41,590 nt of DNA from Limivivens sp034101475 (lineage in GTDB: Bacteria > Bacillota > Clostridia > Lachnospirales > Lachnospiraceae), in assembly GCA_034101475.1 (NCBI GenBank), contig JAXEJQ010000030.1, forward strand, positions 1 to 41,590. The letters are read 5' to 3'. Both the position numbers and the translations under genes were made by a program. Below are positions 15,754-23,305 of this stretch, one piece after another. The notes beneath the pieces are model-generated. The model was not told where the DNA came from. It saw only the letters and a program-made list of their open reading frames with translations, and did no database searches. Every line of letters begins with the position of its first letter. The stretch's first letter is position 1.

Positions 15754-15782
15754 ATTATACATAGTTTTTCTCACTTTTACAA
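15754..15782 (-). promoter_or_regulatory. Promoter of the serine dehydratase operon
   Basis: Minus-strand TTGTAA (15777-15782), 17 bases, then a perfect TATAAT (15754-15759). Transcription would begin near 15747, about 100 bases before the small membrane protein gene. Confidence 0.65.
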
Positions 15783-15793
15783 TGTTAATCCAC

Positions 15794-16198
15794 TTACTTT
15801 TCCATCTTCGTCTGCTGTCCCCGGCCACCATCGGGGACTGATTCACCAGCCCATTCCCGCAAGCCACCGGCTGACGGCAGCTCCCCGCCCAACACCGATC
15901 TGAAGCCGATTGCCTGTTCCATCTGCCAACAGACCGGAAAGGCTATGGGCAGCATGGTGAAGAAAGCAAAGCCCGATGCACAGATCAAAACCAGGTTTTC
16001 CCGAAGCCCGAATCCCACCATCGCCGCACCGGCAATCATCAGAGAAAGAGACAAAGTTTTCACATAGCCTTTGCGGATGCCACGAATCTTGATTTCTCTG
16101 CCGAAGTCCCGTATAATATTCTCAGCCAGCGTCCCTGACTGCACAGCATCAGGACAGAAGGAGTCTTTTTGTCCCATCTCAGTAAACGATGCCAGCAA
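15794..16198 (-). pseudogene. Probable fragment of an MFS-type efflux transporter
   Basis: The minus-strand frame encodes about 134 residues with two hydrophobic stretches separated by short charged loops: GYVKTLSLSLMIAGAAMVGF and LVLICASGFAFFTMLPIAFP. The arrangement of a basic loop (GREIKIRGIRKG), one helix, then a helix with a Phe/Met-Pro motif resembles helices 8-10 of major facilitator drug exporters, but the first half and the end of such a protein are missing. No ATG or ribosome binding site precedes it; the only start is TTG, and an in-frame stop lies about 50 bases further upstream. I read it as a decayed remnant, not as a working gene. Confidence 0.35.
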
Positions 16199-16345
16199 TT
16201 TCCGGATGAGAACGGTGCTTCCTTTTGCCGCCCTGGCTGAACCTTACTACAGCTGCTCTCTGGAAGGAACCCTTCCGGAGCTTCAGAATTACATTCATAA
16301 TTAAAAACCATTCAGGAAATACTGTCAGAGAAAGGTGTGATAACA

Positions 16346-16663
16346 ATGCTGCAGATTAACAGCGAAAACTTCGAAACAATCGTATTACAGTCCGAGAAAC
16401 CGGTGGTTCTGGATTTCTATGCTGTCTGGTGCGGTCCCTGCCGTGCCCTTCATCCTCTTCTGGAAAAGCTGGAGAAGGAGCATCCGGAATATCTTTTTGC
16501 GCAGCTGGATATTGACACTGCTCCGGAGCTGGTACAAATCCACCGGATTATGTCCGTTCCCACAGTAAAGCTTTTCGAAAAAGGAGAAGTAAAAGGGAGT
16601 CTGATCGGTGCCTCCTCAGAGGCCGAGCTTCTGGAGCTGCTGCAAAAAGCCGCTTCCGTATAA
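16346..16663 (+). CDS. trxA: Thioredoxin
   Basis: A 105-residue cytoplasmic dithiol/disulfide oxidoreductase. It has the thioredoxin fold blocks VVLDFYAVWCGPCRALHPLL, with the redox pair in WCGPC (C29 and C32), then LFAQLDIDTAPELVQIHRI and the cis-proline segment SVPTVKLFEKGE. The ATG at 16346 follows AAAGGTG by eight bases; an in-frame GTG at 16337 falls within that ribosome binding site. It is a single gene, convergent with the small minus-strand gene downstream. Confidence 0.95.
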   Translation: MLQINSENFETIVLQSEKPVVLDFYAVWCGPCRALHPLLEKLEKEHPEYLFAQLDIDTAPELVQIHRIMSVPTVKLFEKGEVKGSLIGASSEAELLELLQKAASV

Positions 16664-16712
16664 CGCCGGTTCCACTCTTCCGGCACCGGACAAACCGGTT
16701 TGAAGCTTCCAT

Positions 16713-17003
16713 CTACAGATCCTGCCCCGTCTGGTCCCAGGGTTCCCGCTGCGCATCCAGCAACTGAACCCTCTTCGCGACCACCCGCGCCAGAATCTGT
16801 TTGGCTTCCTCCGGATTCTTTCGCAGAATTGCCGTCCGCAGACCGGCAAAAGGACGTTCAAACTCCGAAAAGCCGGCCTGTTTTGCCTGACTCTCCATTC
16901 TCCGGAGGGTCATGGCGGCACTCTGCCACTGCCCGTGGTTCACCGCCTGTCCCAGTCTCAGAAAATCAAAGCTTTTCAGAAACCGCATCTGTTCCTCTTT
17001 CAT
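16713..17003 (-). CDS. Conserved-looking small helical protein, unknown function
   Basis: A 96-residue, probably cytoplasmic and all-helical protein: MKEEQMRFLKSFDFLRLGQA at the start, then WQSAAMTLRRMESQAKQAGF and NPEEAKQILARVVAKRVQLL. The pattern of helix pairs is reminiscent of tetratricopeptide-like repeats but no full repeat can be shown. The ATG at 17003 is chosen because GGAAGGAGGGAG lies just upstream; the frame extends further, but that part covers the promoter. It has a good promoter of its own and lies between trxA and purC, facing away from purC. Confidence 0.7.
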   Translation of the reverse strand: MKEEQMRFLKSFDFLRLGQAVNHGQWQSAAMTLRRMESQAKQAGFSEFERPFAGLRTAILRKNPEEAKQILARVVAKRVQLLDAQREPWDQTGQDL

Positions 17004-17033
17004 GAAACTCTCCCTCCTTCCCGTTATCTGCCT

Positions 17034-17062
17034 ATTATAAAGCATCTTTCCCCTTTTGTCCA
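17034..17062 (-). promoter_or_regulatory. Promoter of the small helical protein gene
   Basis: Minus-strand TGGACA (17057-17062), 17 bases, then TATAAT (17034-17039). Transcription would start about 25 bases before the ATG. Confidence 0.6.
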
Positions 17063-17260
17063 ATTCACGCTACCGTGCTGACTTCAGCTATCCCGAAAAA
17101 TGCCGGCTTGTATTCTGCAGGCCAATCCATGCAGGGATCCGCAACATTTCCTGAAAATACTCTTGATTTTTCCGTGGAAATCTGCTTAACTAAGGAACAG
17201 AGCATAATATGATGCCAGGATTGTAACTTTATCCAATCTATTTCACAGCGAGGTGTCCAT

Positions 17261-18139
17261 ATGAGTATGAAAGAAATGAAGCCAGTCAAAGAAGGAAAGG
17301 TGCGCGAGATTTATGATAACGGCGACAGCCTGATTATGGTTGCCACAGACCGCATCAGCTGCTTTGACGTGATTCTGAATAACACGGTTACCAAAAAGGG
17401 AACCGTTCTGACCCAGATGTCCAAATTCTGGTTCGACCTGACTGAAGATATCCTTCCCAATCACATGATTTCCGTGGATGTGAAGGACATGCCGGAATTC
17501 TTCCGTCAGCCCCGTTTTGACGGAAACAGCATGATGTGTAAAAAGCTGAACATGCTGCCCATCGAATGCATTGTCCGCGGTTACATTACCGGAAGCGGCT
17601 GGGCAAGCTATCAGGAAAACGGCACGGTCTGCGGTATCCGGCTGCCGGAAGGCCTGAAGGAATCCGACAAGCTCCCGGAGCCGATTTATACTCCGTCCAC
17701 CAAAGCAGAAATCGGCGATCATGATGAAAATATTTCTTTTGAACAGAGCATCGACCACCTGGAGAAGTATTTCCCGGGCAAAGGCGAAGAATATGCCACC
17801 AGGCTCCGTGACTGCACCATCGCCCTGTACAAAAAATGCGCCGACTATGCCCTGAGCCGCGGCATCATCATTGCCGACACCAAATTTGAATTTGGTCTGG
17901 ACGAGAACGGAAATATCGTGATCGGTGACGAAATGCTTACCCCGGACAGCTCCCGTTTCTGGCCGGCAGAAGGCTATGAACCCGGCCATGGCCAGCCCTC
18001 CTTTGACAAACAGTTTGCCCGCGACTGGCTGAAAGCCAACCCTGGCAACGACTGGACTCTGCCGGAGGACATTGTGGAAAAGACCATCAACAAATATCTG
18101 CAGGCCTACGAGCTGCTCACCGGAAAATCCCTGGCTTAA
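17261..18139 (+). CDS. purC: Phosphoribosylaminoimidazole-succinocarboxamide (SAICAR) synthase
   Basis: Joins CAIR and aspartate with ATP to give SAICAR in purine synthesis. The 292-residue protein shows the family blocks KEGKVREIYDNGDSLIMVAT, DRISCFDVILNN, IECIVRGYITGSGWASYQ, IIIADTKFEFGL and IGDEMLTPDSSRFWP. Length corresponds to the longer bacterial/yeast-like type rather than the 235-residue Bacillus form. GAGGTG lies upstream of the ATG. It stands alone, without other pur genes nearby, and ends with a very stable terminator. No purine riboswitch was recognised in the 250 bases upstream. Confidence 0.96.
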   Translation: MSMKEMKPVKEGKVREIYDNGDSLIMVATDRISCFDVILNNTVTKKGTVLTQMSKFWFDLTEDILPNHMISVDVKDMPEFFRQPRFDGNSMMCKKLNMLPIECIVRGYITGSGWASYQENGTVCGIRLPEGLKESDKLPEPIYTPSTKAEIGDHDENISFEQSIDHLEKYFPGKGEEYATRLRDCTIALYKKCADYALSRGIIIADTKFEFGLDENGNIVIGDEMLTPDSSRFWPAEGYEPGHGQPSFDKQFARDWLKANPGNDWTLPEDIVEKTINKYLQAYELLTGKSLA

Positions 18140-18190
18140 CCAGTGCATGGTCCGGGATCGGCCCCGGCAGACCCGCAGCGAATTTCAAAA

Positions 18191-18234
18191 GCTCCCGGAA
18201 AGAAATCCATTTTCTTTCCGGGAGCTCCTTTTTC
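18191..18234 (+). terminator. Rho-independent terminator of purC
   Basis: A perfect 15-bp stem (18191-18205 with 18211-18225) around a 5-base loop, followed by a CTCC spacer and five Ts (18229-18233). It starts 51 bases after the purC stop. The stem is symmetric and could also stop minus-strand transcription from the ABC permease gene. Confidence 0.85.
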
Positions 18235-18286
18235 ATAAATTCCCAATTCGCATATCTACGCATTCTGCCCGATTCGGGTTCGCTCA

Positions 18287-19072
18287 TTATACAATATCCT
18301 TCTTCGAATACTTCACGTAAGCTGCCGCGATCCCGCAGAGACCATAGGCCATCCCCAGCAGAATCAACCCGCCGTCCAGCCGGACATTCGCCATAATCTC
18401 CGCGCCGTCCGCATAGCCAAAGGGTGTGAAATAATTCAAAAATTCTGCCTGATCCGAAATATTTGCAATCAGATTCAAAAAGTACAGGAGAATCGCAACT
18501 CCGAGTCCGATTCCAATACTTCCTCTGCGCAGAAAAGCGGAAATCCCGAAACAGATTCCGGCAATCTCAATCTGCAGAAGCAGAAAAGCCAGGTGCAGAA
18601 GCGTAATCTCCTTCCAGGGAATGGATTCCCCCACCAGGGCAATGGAGCCCACAGAAAGGATATAGACCACCGCATTCATCAGGATAATCTGCAGCATCAC
18701 AGCGATGAGCTTTTCCGTCAGAATCTGAACACGGCTCACCGGATGCGTGAGCAGAAATTCTGCCGTATGCTCCTTTTCTTCCTTTTCAAGGACAGATACC
18801 GCACACAGAGCCGCAAAGAACGCTCCGCCAAGTCCCAGAATATTGCCGCACTCCACAGCATAAAAGCCGGTCAGCGTTCCGAAATTAATCTTATCCATCC
18901 CAAATGCCTGAGTAAAGCTTCCCATAGAAGCAAACATACTGCTGATCCCGTCCATCTCGCCCTTCATTTCCGGGAACAGAAAAATACAGACGGCAATCAG
19001 AAAACCGATGGATACCGTCCAGACCGCCAGGGAAATCCGGCTCTGCCTTAATTCGTGTCTGATCAATGTCAT
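18287..19072 (-). CDS. ABC-2 type transporter permease
   Basis: Membrane subunit of an export-type ABC transporter. The 261-residue protein has about six hydrophobic segments, starting with LAVWTVSIGFLIAVCIFLFP, and a conserved HTAEFLLTHPVSRVQILTEK loop after the second, which is typical of ABC-2 permeases. The start overlaps the ATPase stop by four bases (ATGA), so the two are coupled. It ends with a Lys-rich tail (KYSKKDIV). The substrate is unknown; with a TetR repressor in the same operon, drug, peptide or lipid export is plausible. Confidence 0.9.
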   Translation of the reverse strand: MTLIRHELRQSRISLAVWTVSIGFLIAVCIFLFPEMKGEMDGISSMFASMGSFTQAFGMDKINFGTLTGFYAVECGNILGLGGAFFAALCAVSVLEKEEKEHTAEFLLTHPVSRVQILTEKLIAVMLQIILMNAVVYILSVGSIALVGESIPWKEITLLHLAFLLLQIEIAGICFGISAFLRRGSIGIGLGVAILLYFLNLIANISDQAEFLNYFTPFGYADGAEIMANVRLDGGLILLGMAYGLCGIAAAYVKYSKKDIV

Positions 19073-19950
19073 TTTTCCGCACCTCCGTCCAGATAATAAT
19101 GCATGAAAATCTCCTCCAGATCCGGCTCCGATATGGACAGATCCTGTATCCGCTGTTTCGCAAGCGCCTGCAGAAGCTGGTTAATATCACCGCCATAGAG
19201 AAAGCTGATCCCGTTCTCCTGCTTCTGCAGATCCCGGATGCCGGAAAGCGAAGAAAGATCCGTTTCGCCCTGAATGTGGATTCTCTTTGCATTGGTCTGA
19301 GAGAGCGCTTCCACACTGTCACAGGCAACAAGCTTTCCCTCCCGGATAATTGCCGCTCTGGTACAGTTCCGCTGAATCTCGGAGAGAATATGGGAAGACA
19401 GAAAAATCGTGGTTCCTCCGGCATGGCGCTCCTTCAGAATATCAAAAAACTCCCGCTGCATCAGCGGATCCAGCCCGCTTGTTGGCTCATCCAGAATGCA
19501 CAGACGCGGATTGTGCTGAAGCGCACAGACAATGCCCACCTTTTTGCGGTTTCCAAAAGACAGCTCCTCCACCTTTTTCCCAGTGTCCAGATCCAGCCTT
19601 TCACACAGCTTTTTCGCCTCATTCCGGCAGTCTTTTCTCCGCAGATCCGCAGAAAGCTTCAGGACCTCTCTGACCCGCATCCCGGAATAAAAAATCGCTT
19701 CCGAAGGCAGATATCCCACTTCCTCCAGAATTTCCTTTTTCTTTGTACGAATATCCTTCCCGAAAATTGCCGCACTGCCGCCGCTGCTCTGAATCAGCCC
19801 CAGAAGGGTACGGATCGTCGTACTTTTCCCCGCCCCGTTAGGTCCGATAAATCCAAAGAACTCTCCTTCCGCCACAGTCAGATCCAGATTCACAATTCCC
19901 CTGGATTTCCCGTAAAACTTCGTCAGCCCTCTGATCTCAACCGCATTCAT
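19069..19950 (-). CDS. ABC transporter ATPase (export type)
   Basis: Energises the downstream ABC-2 permease. The 293-residue protein has Walker A GPNGAGKSTT (about residues 37-46), a Q-loop in LGLIQSSGG, signature ELSFGNRKKVGIV, Walker B LCILDEPTSGLDP and the H-loop in TTIFLSSHILSEI. A C-terminal regulatory extension follows, as in BcrA/CcmA-like drug exporters. The ATG at 19950 was chosen because AGGGGG lies six bases upstream; an earlier ATG two codons before overlaps that site. The start lies inside the end of the TetR gene. Confidence 0.95.
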   Translation of the reverse strand: MNAVEIRGLTKFYGKSRGIVNLDLTVAEGEFFGFIGPNGAGKSTTIRTLLGLIQSSGGSAAIFGKDIRTKKKEILEEVGYLPSEAIFYSGMRVREVLKLSADLRRKDCRNEAKKLCERLDLDTGKKVEELSFGNRKKVGIVCALQHNPRLCILDEPTSGLDPLMQREFFDILKERHAGGTTIFLSSHILSEIQRNCTRAAIIREGKLVACDSVEALSQTNAKRIHIQGETDLSSLSGIRDLQKQENGISFLYGGDINQLLQALAKQRIQDLSISEPDLEEIFMHYYLDGGAEK

Positions 19951-20572
19951 TTTCATCCCCCTTTTCCTTCCTCAGATATAATTTTTTCCAAAATTCCAAT
20001 AACCTTTCAAAACCCGCTTCCATCTTCTCCACGTCAACCGGTCCCTTCCGCATCAGTTCCCAGAGAAACCCTTCGGATGCCAGATACATTTCCTGATGCA
20101 TCATCTGCACATCCAATCCGGGAATAAACTGCTCTGCATCCAGATTGTTCAGAGTCTCCTTCGCTTTATAATCTCTGCATTTGCGATAGATTTCCTGAAC
20201 AGCCGGCCGAACCTCCGGATCCTCTTCATAATATGCTTTTATCACAAAAGCCCCCATAGAAGGGTTTTCATGCATAATATGAATTTTGGCCCGCATTCCG
20301 CGGTACATCATCTCAAACAGATCTGTCTGCTCATAGCATCCATATTCCGTCAGATACTGAATGGTGACCTCCGCACAGTGTTTCCACAAAAACAGATACA
20401 GCTCCCGCTTATTCTGAAAATAATGAAACAGCAGCGATTTGCTGATTCCGGCGGTATCGGCAATTTCCTGCATCGGACTCTTCTTATAGGAATTTTTCGA
20501 AAACACCCGATATCCGGCATTCAGAATCGCCTGCTGCTTCTCCGGAGGCAGCGAAAAAAATTTCTCATTCAT
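19937..20572 (-). CDS. TetR-family transcriptional regulator
   Basis: The first gene of the operon with the ABC exporter, so probably its repressor. The 211-residue protein has the TetR N-terminal DNA-binding domain (about 10-58) with the helix-turn-helix MQEIADTAGISKSLLFHYFQNKREL split around residues 34-58, and a helical ligand-binding domain after it. The gene overlaps the ATPase start by 14 bases. Three direct repeats in its promoter (20615-20691) are likely operators. The ligand is unknown but often is the exported compound. Confidence 0.93.
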   Translation of the reverse strand: MNEKFFSLPPEKQQAILNAGYRVFSKNSYKKSPMQEIADTAGISKSLLFHYFQNKRELYLFLWKHCAEVTIQYLTEYGCYEQTDLFEMMYRGMRAKIHIMHENPSMGAFVIKAYYEEDPEVRPAVQEIYRKCRDYKAKETLNNLDAEQFIPGLDVQMMHQEMYLASEGFLWELMRKGPVDVEKMEAGFERLLEFWKKLYLRKEKGDENECG

Positions 20573-20614
20573 CTTTCACATCTCCACCCTCCCCTCGGAA
20601 TCCCTTCCCGGATT

Positions 20615-20691
20615 CCGTTGACCGTCTCAAATCATTTCCACCGTGTTCTGTTGACCGTTTCGGACAATTTCTATTATACTCCGTTGACCAT
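20615..20691 (-). promoter_or_regulatory. Three 33-bp-spaced direct repeats and -10 box upstream of the TetR gene
   Basis: On the plus strand CCGTTGACCGT (20615), CTGTTGACCGT (20648) and CCGTTGACCAT (20681) are spaced exactly 33 bp. A perfect TATAAT (minus strand, 20673-20678) lies between the second and third copies, and the third falls inside the spacer between the -10 and a poor -35. The middle copy is extended to a near-palindrome TTGACCGTTTCGGACAA. Placement over the promoter suggests repressor binding. Confidence 0.55.
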
Positions 20692-20734
20692 TTTTGAGAA
20701 GACCCCTGGTATCATTTTATGAATTGCCCGGCAT

Positions 20735-20787
20735 AAGAGCCTTCCGCCAATTTCCCCCTGCTTCGCACTTTCAAAATCAACGCTCAT
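20735..20787 (-). repeat. Decayed copy of the right half of the structured repeat
   Basis: The plus strand here aligns with the reverse complement of about 8624-8670: AAGAGCCTTCCGCC against ATGAGCCTATCGTC, then the shared TGCTTCGCACTT and AAAATCAACG against AAAATCGACG. It is diverged and has lost much of the outer pairing. Confidence 0.5.
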
Positions 20788-21380
20788 TCGATTCCGAAAA
20801 TCAGGATCCGCTCTCTTGGATTTTCTCCCTCGAATAAATCTCTGCAGTCCATTTCATCCAGAAAGTTTAATTCCTCCACAGTCATCAGCCAGGAAACATA
20901 TTCATCCGACGGATAATAAAAAAACAACCGCATTTCCCGTGGATTTTCATAATAGGACTCCCGGATCCGTTCCCACACGCTTCGCAGAATTTCAACAGAA
21001 AACGGATTAAAGAAATAAAATCGATCCGCTTCGCCGGGAACCGGATACTCCTCCGCCTTCTGATGAAAAAACACCGTCCGGCACGCAGACACTGCAGAAC
21101 GCTGATTTTCCGCTGCGCTGTCAAAAATTCTGGCATCATACTCAATCCCCACCGATCGGCATCTCGTCTGATAGGACAGAAAAAAGTCCACTCTGCCCTT
21201 CCCGCATCCGTAATCAATCAATATATTTTTCTTCCCGATATATCCGCTGAAGGCCAGCCGCTCCAATACACAGTAGGGTGTGGGTTCATAGGGGTACCGA
21301 TACTGGTCAGCCCCGGAATCATCCCTTCCTGAAGTTTTGATTTTCAGCAGTTTATCCCATTTACTCTCTTTCCGGTCCAT
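20784..21380 (-). CDS. SAM-dependent methyltransferase (class I), substrate unknown
   Basis: A 198-residue cytoplasmic protein with the class I methyltransferase core: motif I NILIDYGCGKGRVDFFLS (about residues 52-69, the SAM-binding glycine loop), the acidic end of strand 2 in SVGIEYDARIF, and FYFFNPFSVEILRSV at the position of motif IV. The FNPFS in place of the NPPY of N-methyltransferases leaves the substrate open. The N-terminal 35 residues are charged and include YRYPYEPTPYCVLERL, seen in related small methyltransferases. The stop codon lies inside a decayed repeat element. It stands alone. Confidence 0.85.
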   Translation of the reverse strand: MDRKESKWDKLLKIKTSGRDDSGADQYRYPYEPTPYCVLERLAFSGYIGKKNILIDYGCGKGRVDFFLSYQTRCRSVGIEYDARIFDSAAENQRSAVSACRTVFFHQKAEEYPVPGEADRFYFFNPFSVEILRSVWERIRESYYENPREMRLFFYYPSDEYVSWLMTVEELNFLDEMDCRDLFEGENPRERILIFGIE

Positions 21381-21502
21381 GTTCTCTTATCTCCAAAATG
21401 CTTCACATTTCGTCGGTGTGGCGTATCCGCCAAATAAAATTTCAAAAGCAGCCTTAAAAATACAGGCCTTTTACATTTATTTTATAAAATGAGATGCCCG
21501 AC

Positions 21503-21526
21503 AAATGAGCCTGCCGTCGATTTTGC
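21503..21526 (+). repeat. Short fragment of the structured repeat end
   Basis: AAATGAGCCTGCCGTCGATT and the following TTGC match the reverse complement of the right end of the element at 8649-8670 (ATGAGCCTATCGTCGATTTT) with two differences in 20 bases. It may now form part of a GAGCC/GGCTC hairpin that follows the phospholipase D-like gene. Confidence 0.45.
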
Positions 21527-21549
21527 CTGGCTCTGAACAGTTACAAAAA

Positions 21550-22995
21550 TTAAAGGAACCGACGGATGGGACGGATCAATACCCGAAAAACTGCATAAAA
21601 AATACGCTTACCTGTACTTTCTTCCACAGGCTGATAGTTTTCACCGGCCTGATAAGCTCCGTTCACCATTATCCGGCTGTAGGTTTTATCCTGCTCTGCC
21701 TGCTGCCGGATGATCGCATTCAGTTCCGGACAATCGACAGCCAGCATCAGCTCCGTATCCTGATAAGTGCTGCGCATATCCATATTATAGGAGCCAACCA
21801 CACTCAGACGGTCGTCCACGATCATCACCTTTGTATGATTTGAATTTTGGCCCAGGTATTCATAAACCCTTGCCCCGGTGGCCCAGATCTTCTCCTTCTG
21901 ATTCATGTAATCGGTACAGCCCCAGGGATTGGCGCCGCTCGATACATCATTGGTAAAAATCTCCAGTGAAGAAACGGTCCGGCACACCTCTTCCAGATCC
22001 TCATACATTTCCGTTCCGCAGATAATATAAGGCGTATAAATGGTGACCTGATCTCCTGTTTTCATCAGCTCTGTGAGGCAATACCACATAAGCGGTTCTT
22101 TATTGCAGGCTTCAACAGGGTTTGACAGCAGGGTAACCTTTCTTGTTTCCATGGTAAGCTCCCGCCAGTCCTTCTCCTCCCAGGCAGAAGGATAACACGT
22201 TTTCATTATCTCATAACGTTCTTTCAGCTCCTCCTGACAGTTCCGGATCTCTTCTGTCCCCTGCCTGCACACCAGATCCCGGCTGTCCGGAAGCACCCAT
22301 ACCCGTTCAAAATATGCCCGCACCTGTTCAAGAGACGAGCTGGCGGTTTCCGCTTTTTCCGAAGATTTCAGACTGCTTCCTTCCTCCCGGATCACCAGCA
22401 GCTCTCTGTCAATATTCGGCGTCTCCGAATACTCGCCCAGAAACAGATCATACGTATTCCGTCCGCCCAGCAGATACATGCTATCATCCACAATCAGATA
22501 TTTATCGTGAAGTCTGGCCTGCATCTTCCAGGGCTTAAAAAAATCCACCGGATTATAAATACGTACCTCAATATTCTCATGTCCGGCCAAAGCCGCAAAA
22601 TAAGGGTCTCCCTGCACGGACAGAAAGCCGCTGAAGCCGTCAATGATCACCCGCACCTGAACGCCCCGGTCAGCGGCATGAATCAGGGCTGCCATGATAT
22701 CCTTTCCGGATTCATCTGAACGGAAATCAAAGGTAGACAGAATCAGCTCCTCCCGGGCTTCTTCCATCATGCTGAACCGCAGCAGCAATGCCTCCAGATT
22801 ATCCTCAATATAGGCAACCCGCTCCGGTCCCACACCATTTCCATAAACATCCTGTCCGGAAAAAGCTGTCCGGAACGCCTGTGGAACCTGCCTGTGGGGA
22901 ATATAGGGCACTGTAAATGCCGCAATATAAATCAGAAGCAGAATTCCGCAAAAAAATAAAGCTTTTCTTACAGGATGCTTTTTTAATCTCTTCAT
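21550..22995 (-). CDS. Phospholipase D family protein, cardiolipin synthase-like
   Basis: A membrane-anchored enzyme of 481 residues with two HKD motifs, the mark of the PLD superfamily. It has a single N-terminal helix at about 12-30 (ALFFCGILLLIYIAAFTVPY). The first motif is LHDKYLIVDDSMYLLGGRN (H163, K165, D170) and the second NHTKVMIVDDRLSVVGSYNM (H387, K389, D394). Both catalytic histidines are present, so it should be active. Classical Firmicutes cardiolipin synthases have two N-terminal helices; the one helix and the long insert between motifs suggest a divergent synthase or another phosphatidyltransferase/phosphodiesterase. The ATG at 22995 was chosen for the GGAGGAGAGGG just upstream. 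Confidence 0.88.
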   Translation of the reverse strand: MKRLKKHPVRKALFFCGILLLIYIAAFTVPYIPHRQVPQAFRTAFSGQDVYGNGVGPERVAYIEDNLEALLLRFSMMEEAREELILSTFDFRSDESGKDIMAALIHAADRGVQVRVIIDGFSGFLSVQGDPYFAALAGHENIEVRIYNPVDFFKPWKMQARLHDKYLIVDDSMYLLGGRNTYDLFLGEYSETPNIDRELLVIREEGSSLKSSEKAETASSSLEQVRAYFERVWVLPDSRDLVCRQGTEEIRNCQEELKERYEIMKTCYPSAWEEKDWRELTMETRKVTLLSNPVEACNKEPLMWYCLTELMKTGDQVTIYTPYIICGTEMYEDLEEVCRTVSSLEIFTNDVSSGANPWGCTDYMNQKEKIWATGARVYEYLGQNSNHTKVMIVDDRLSVVGSYNMDMRSTYQDTELMLAVDCPELNAIIRQQAEQDKTYSRIMVNGAYQAGENYQPVEESTGKRIFYAVFRVLIRPIRRFL

Positions 22996-23212
22996 GCCCT
23001 CTCCTCCGTCCGGTTCCCGCATTGATTACGAAAAACCCGCGTCTTGTTTCCGATATTCAGTCACATAGTAAGCAATGAATCGCTTACGTCACATACCATA
23101 TCATACCGTTCCATGGCCGGATCGTCAATGCTTTTCATCCCTCTCTTCTGTTTATAGCCGGCATCCCCCGGTAAAAAGCCTTCTGGCCCATATGCCTCTC
23201 GTGAAAACGCCG

Positions 23213-23261
23213 GAAAAAACAGGCTGCTGCAGGAATTTTTCTTAACCATTCCCGCAGCAGC
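23213..23261 (-). terminator. Terminator downstream of the esterase gene
   Basis: On the minus strand GCTGCTGC (23254-23261) pairs with GCAGCAGC (23223-23230), extended by GGAAT/ATTCC, followed by CTG and six Ts. It lies 45 bases after the esterase stop. The rest of 23023-23305 holds no convincing gene; a 62-codon frame at 23061-23249 runs through this hairpin and is rejected. Confidence 0.75.
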
Positions 23262-23305
23262 TCCGCTGTTTCCTCCTGTATGATAACTGTTCAGTTGTTT
23301 CTCCT

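Noticed and set aside
17064..17260. Purine riboswitch or PurR box upstream of purC
   Set aside because: No conserved purine riboswitch core or clear PurBox pair could be recognised in the interval.
17243..18148. Minus-strand open frame of 301 codons
   Set aside because: Antisense to purC; composition (His, Gln, Phe, Val rich) and lack of a ribosome binding site mark it as a shadow.
23061..23249. 62-codon minus-strand frame between esterase and PLD-like gene
   Set aside because: It runs through a terminator hairpin and has no ribosome binding site or family resemblance.
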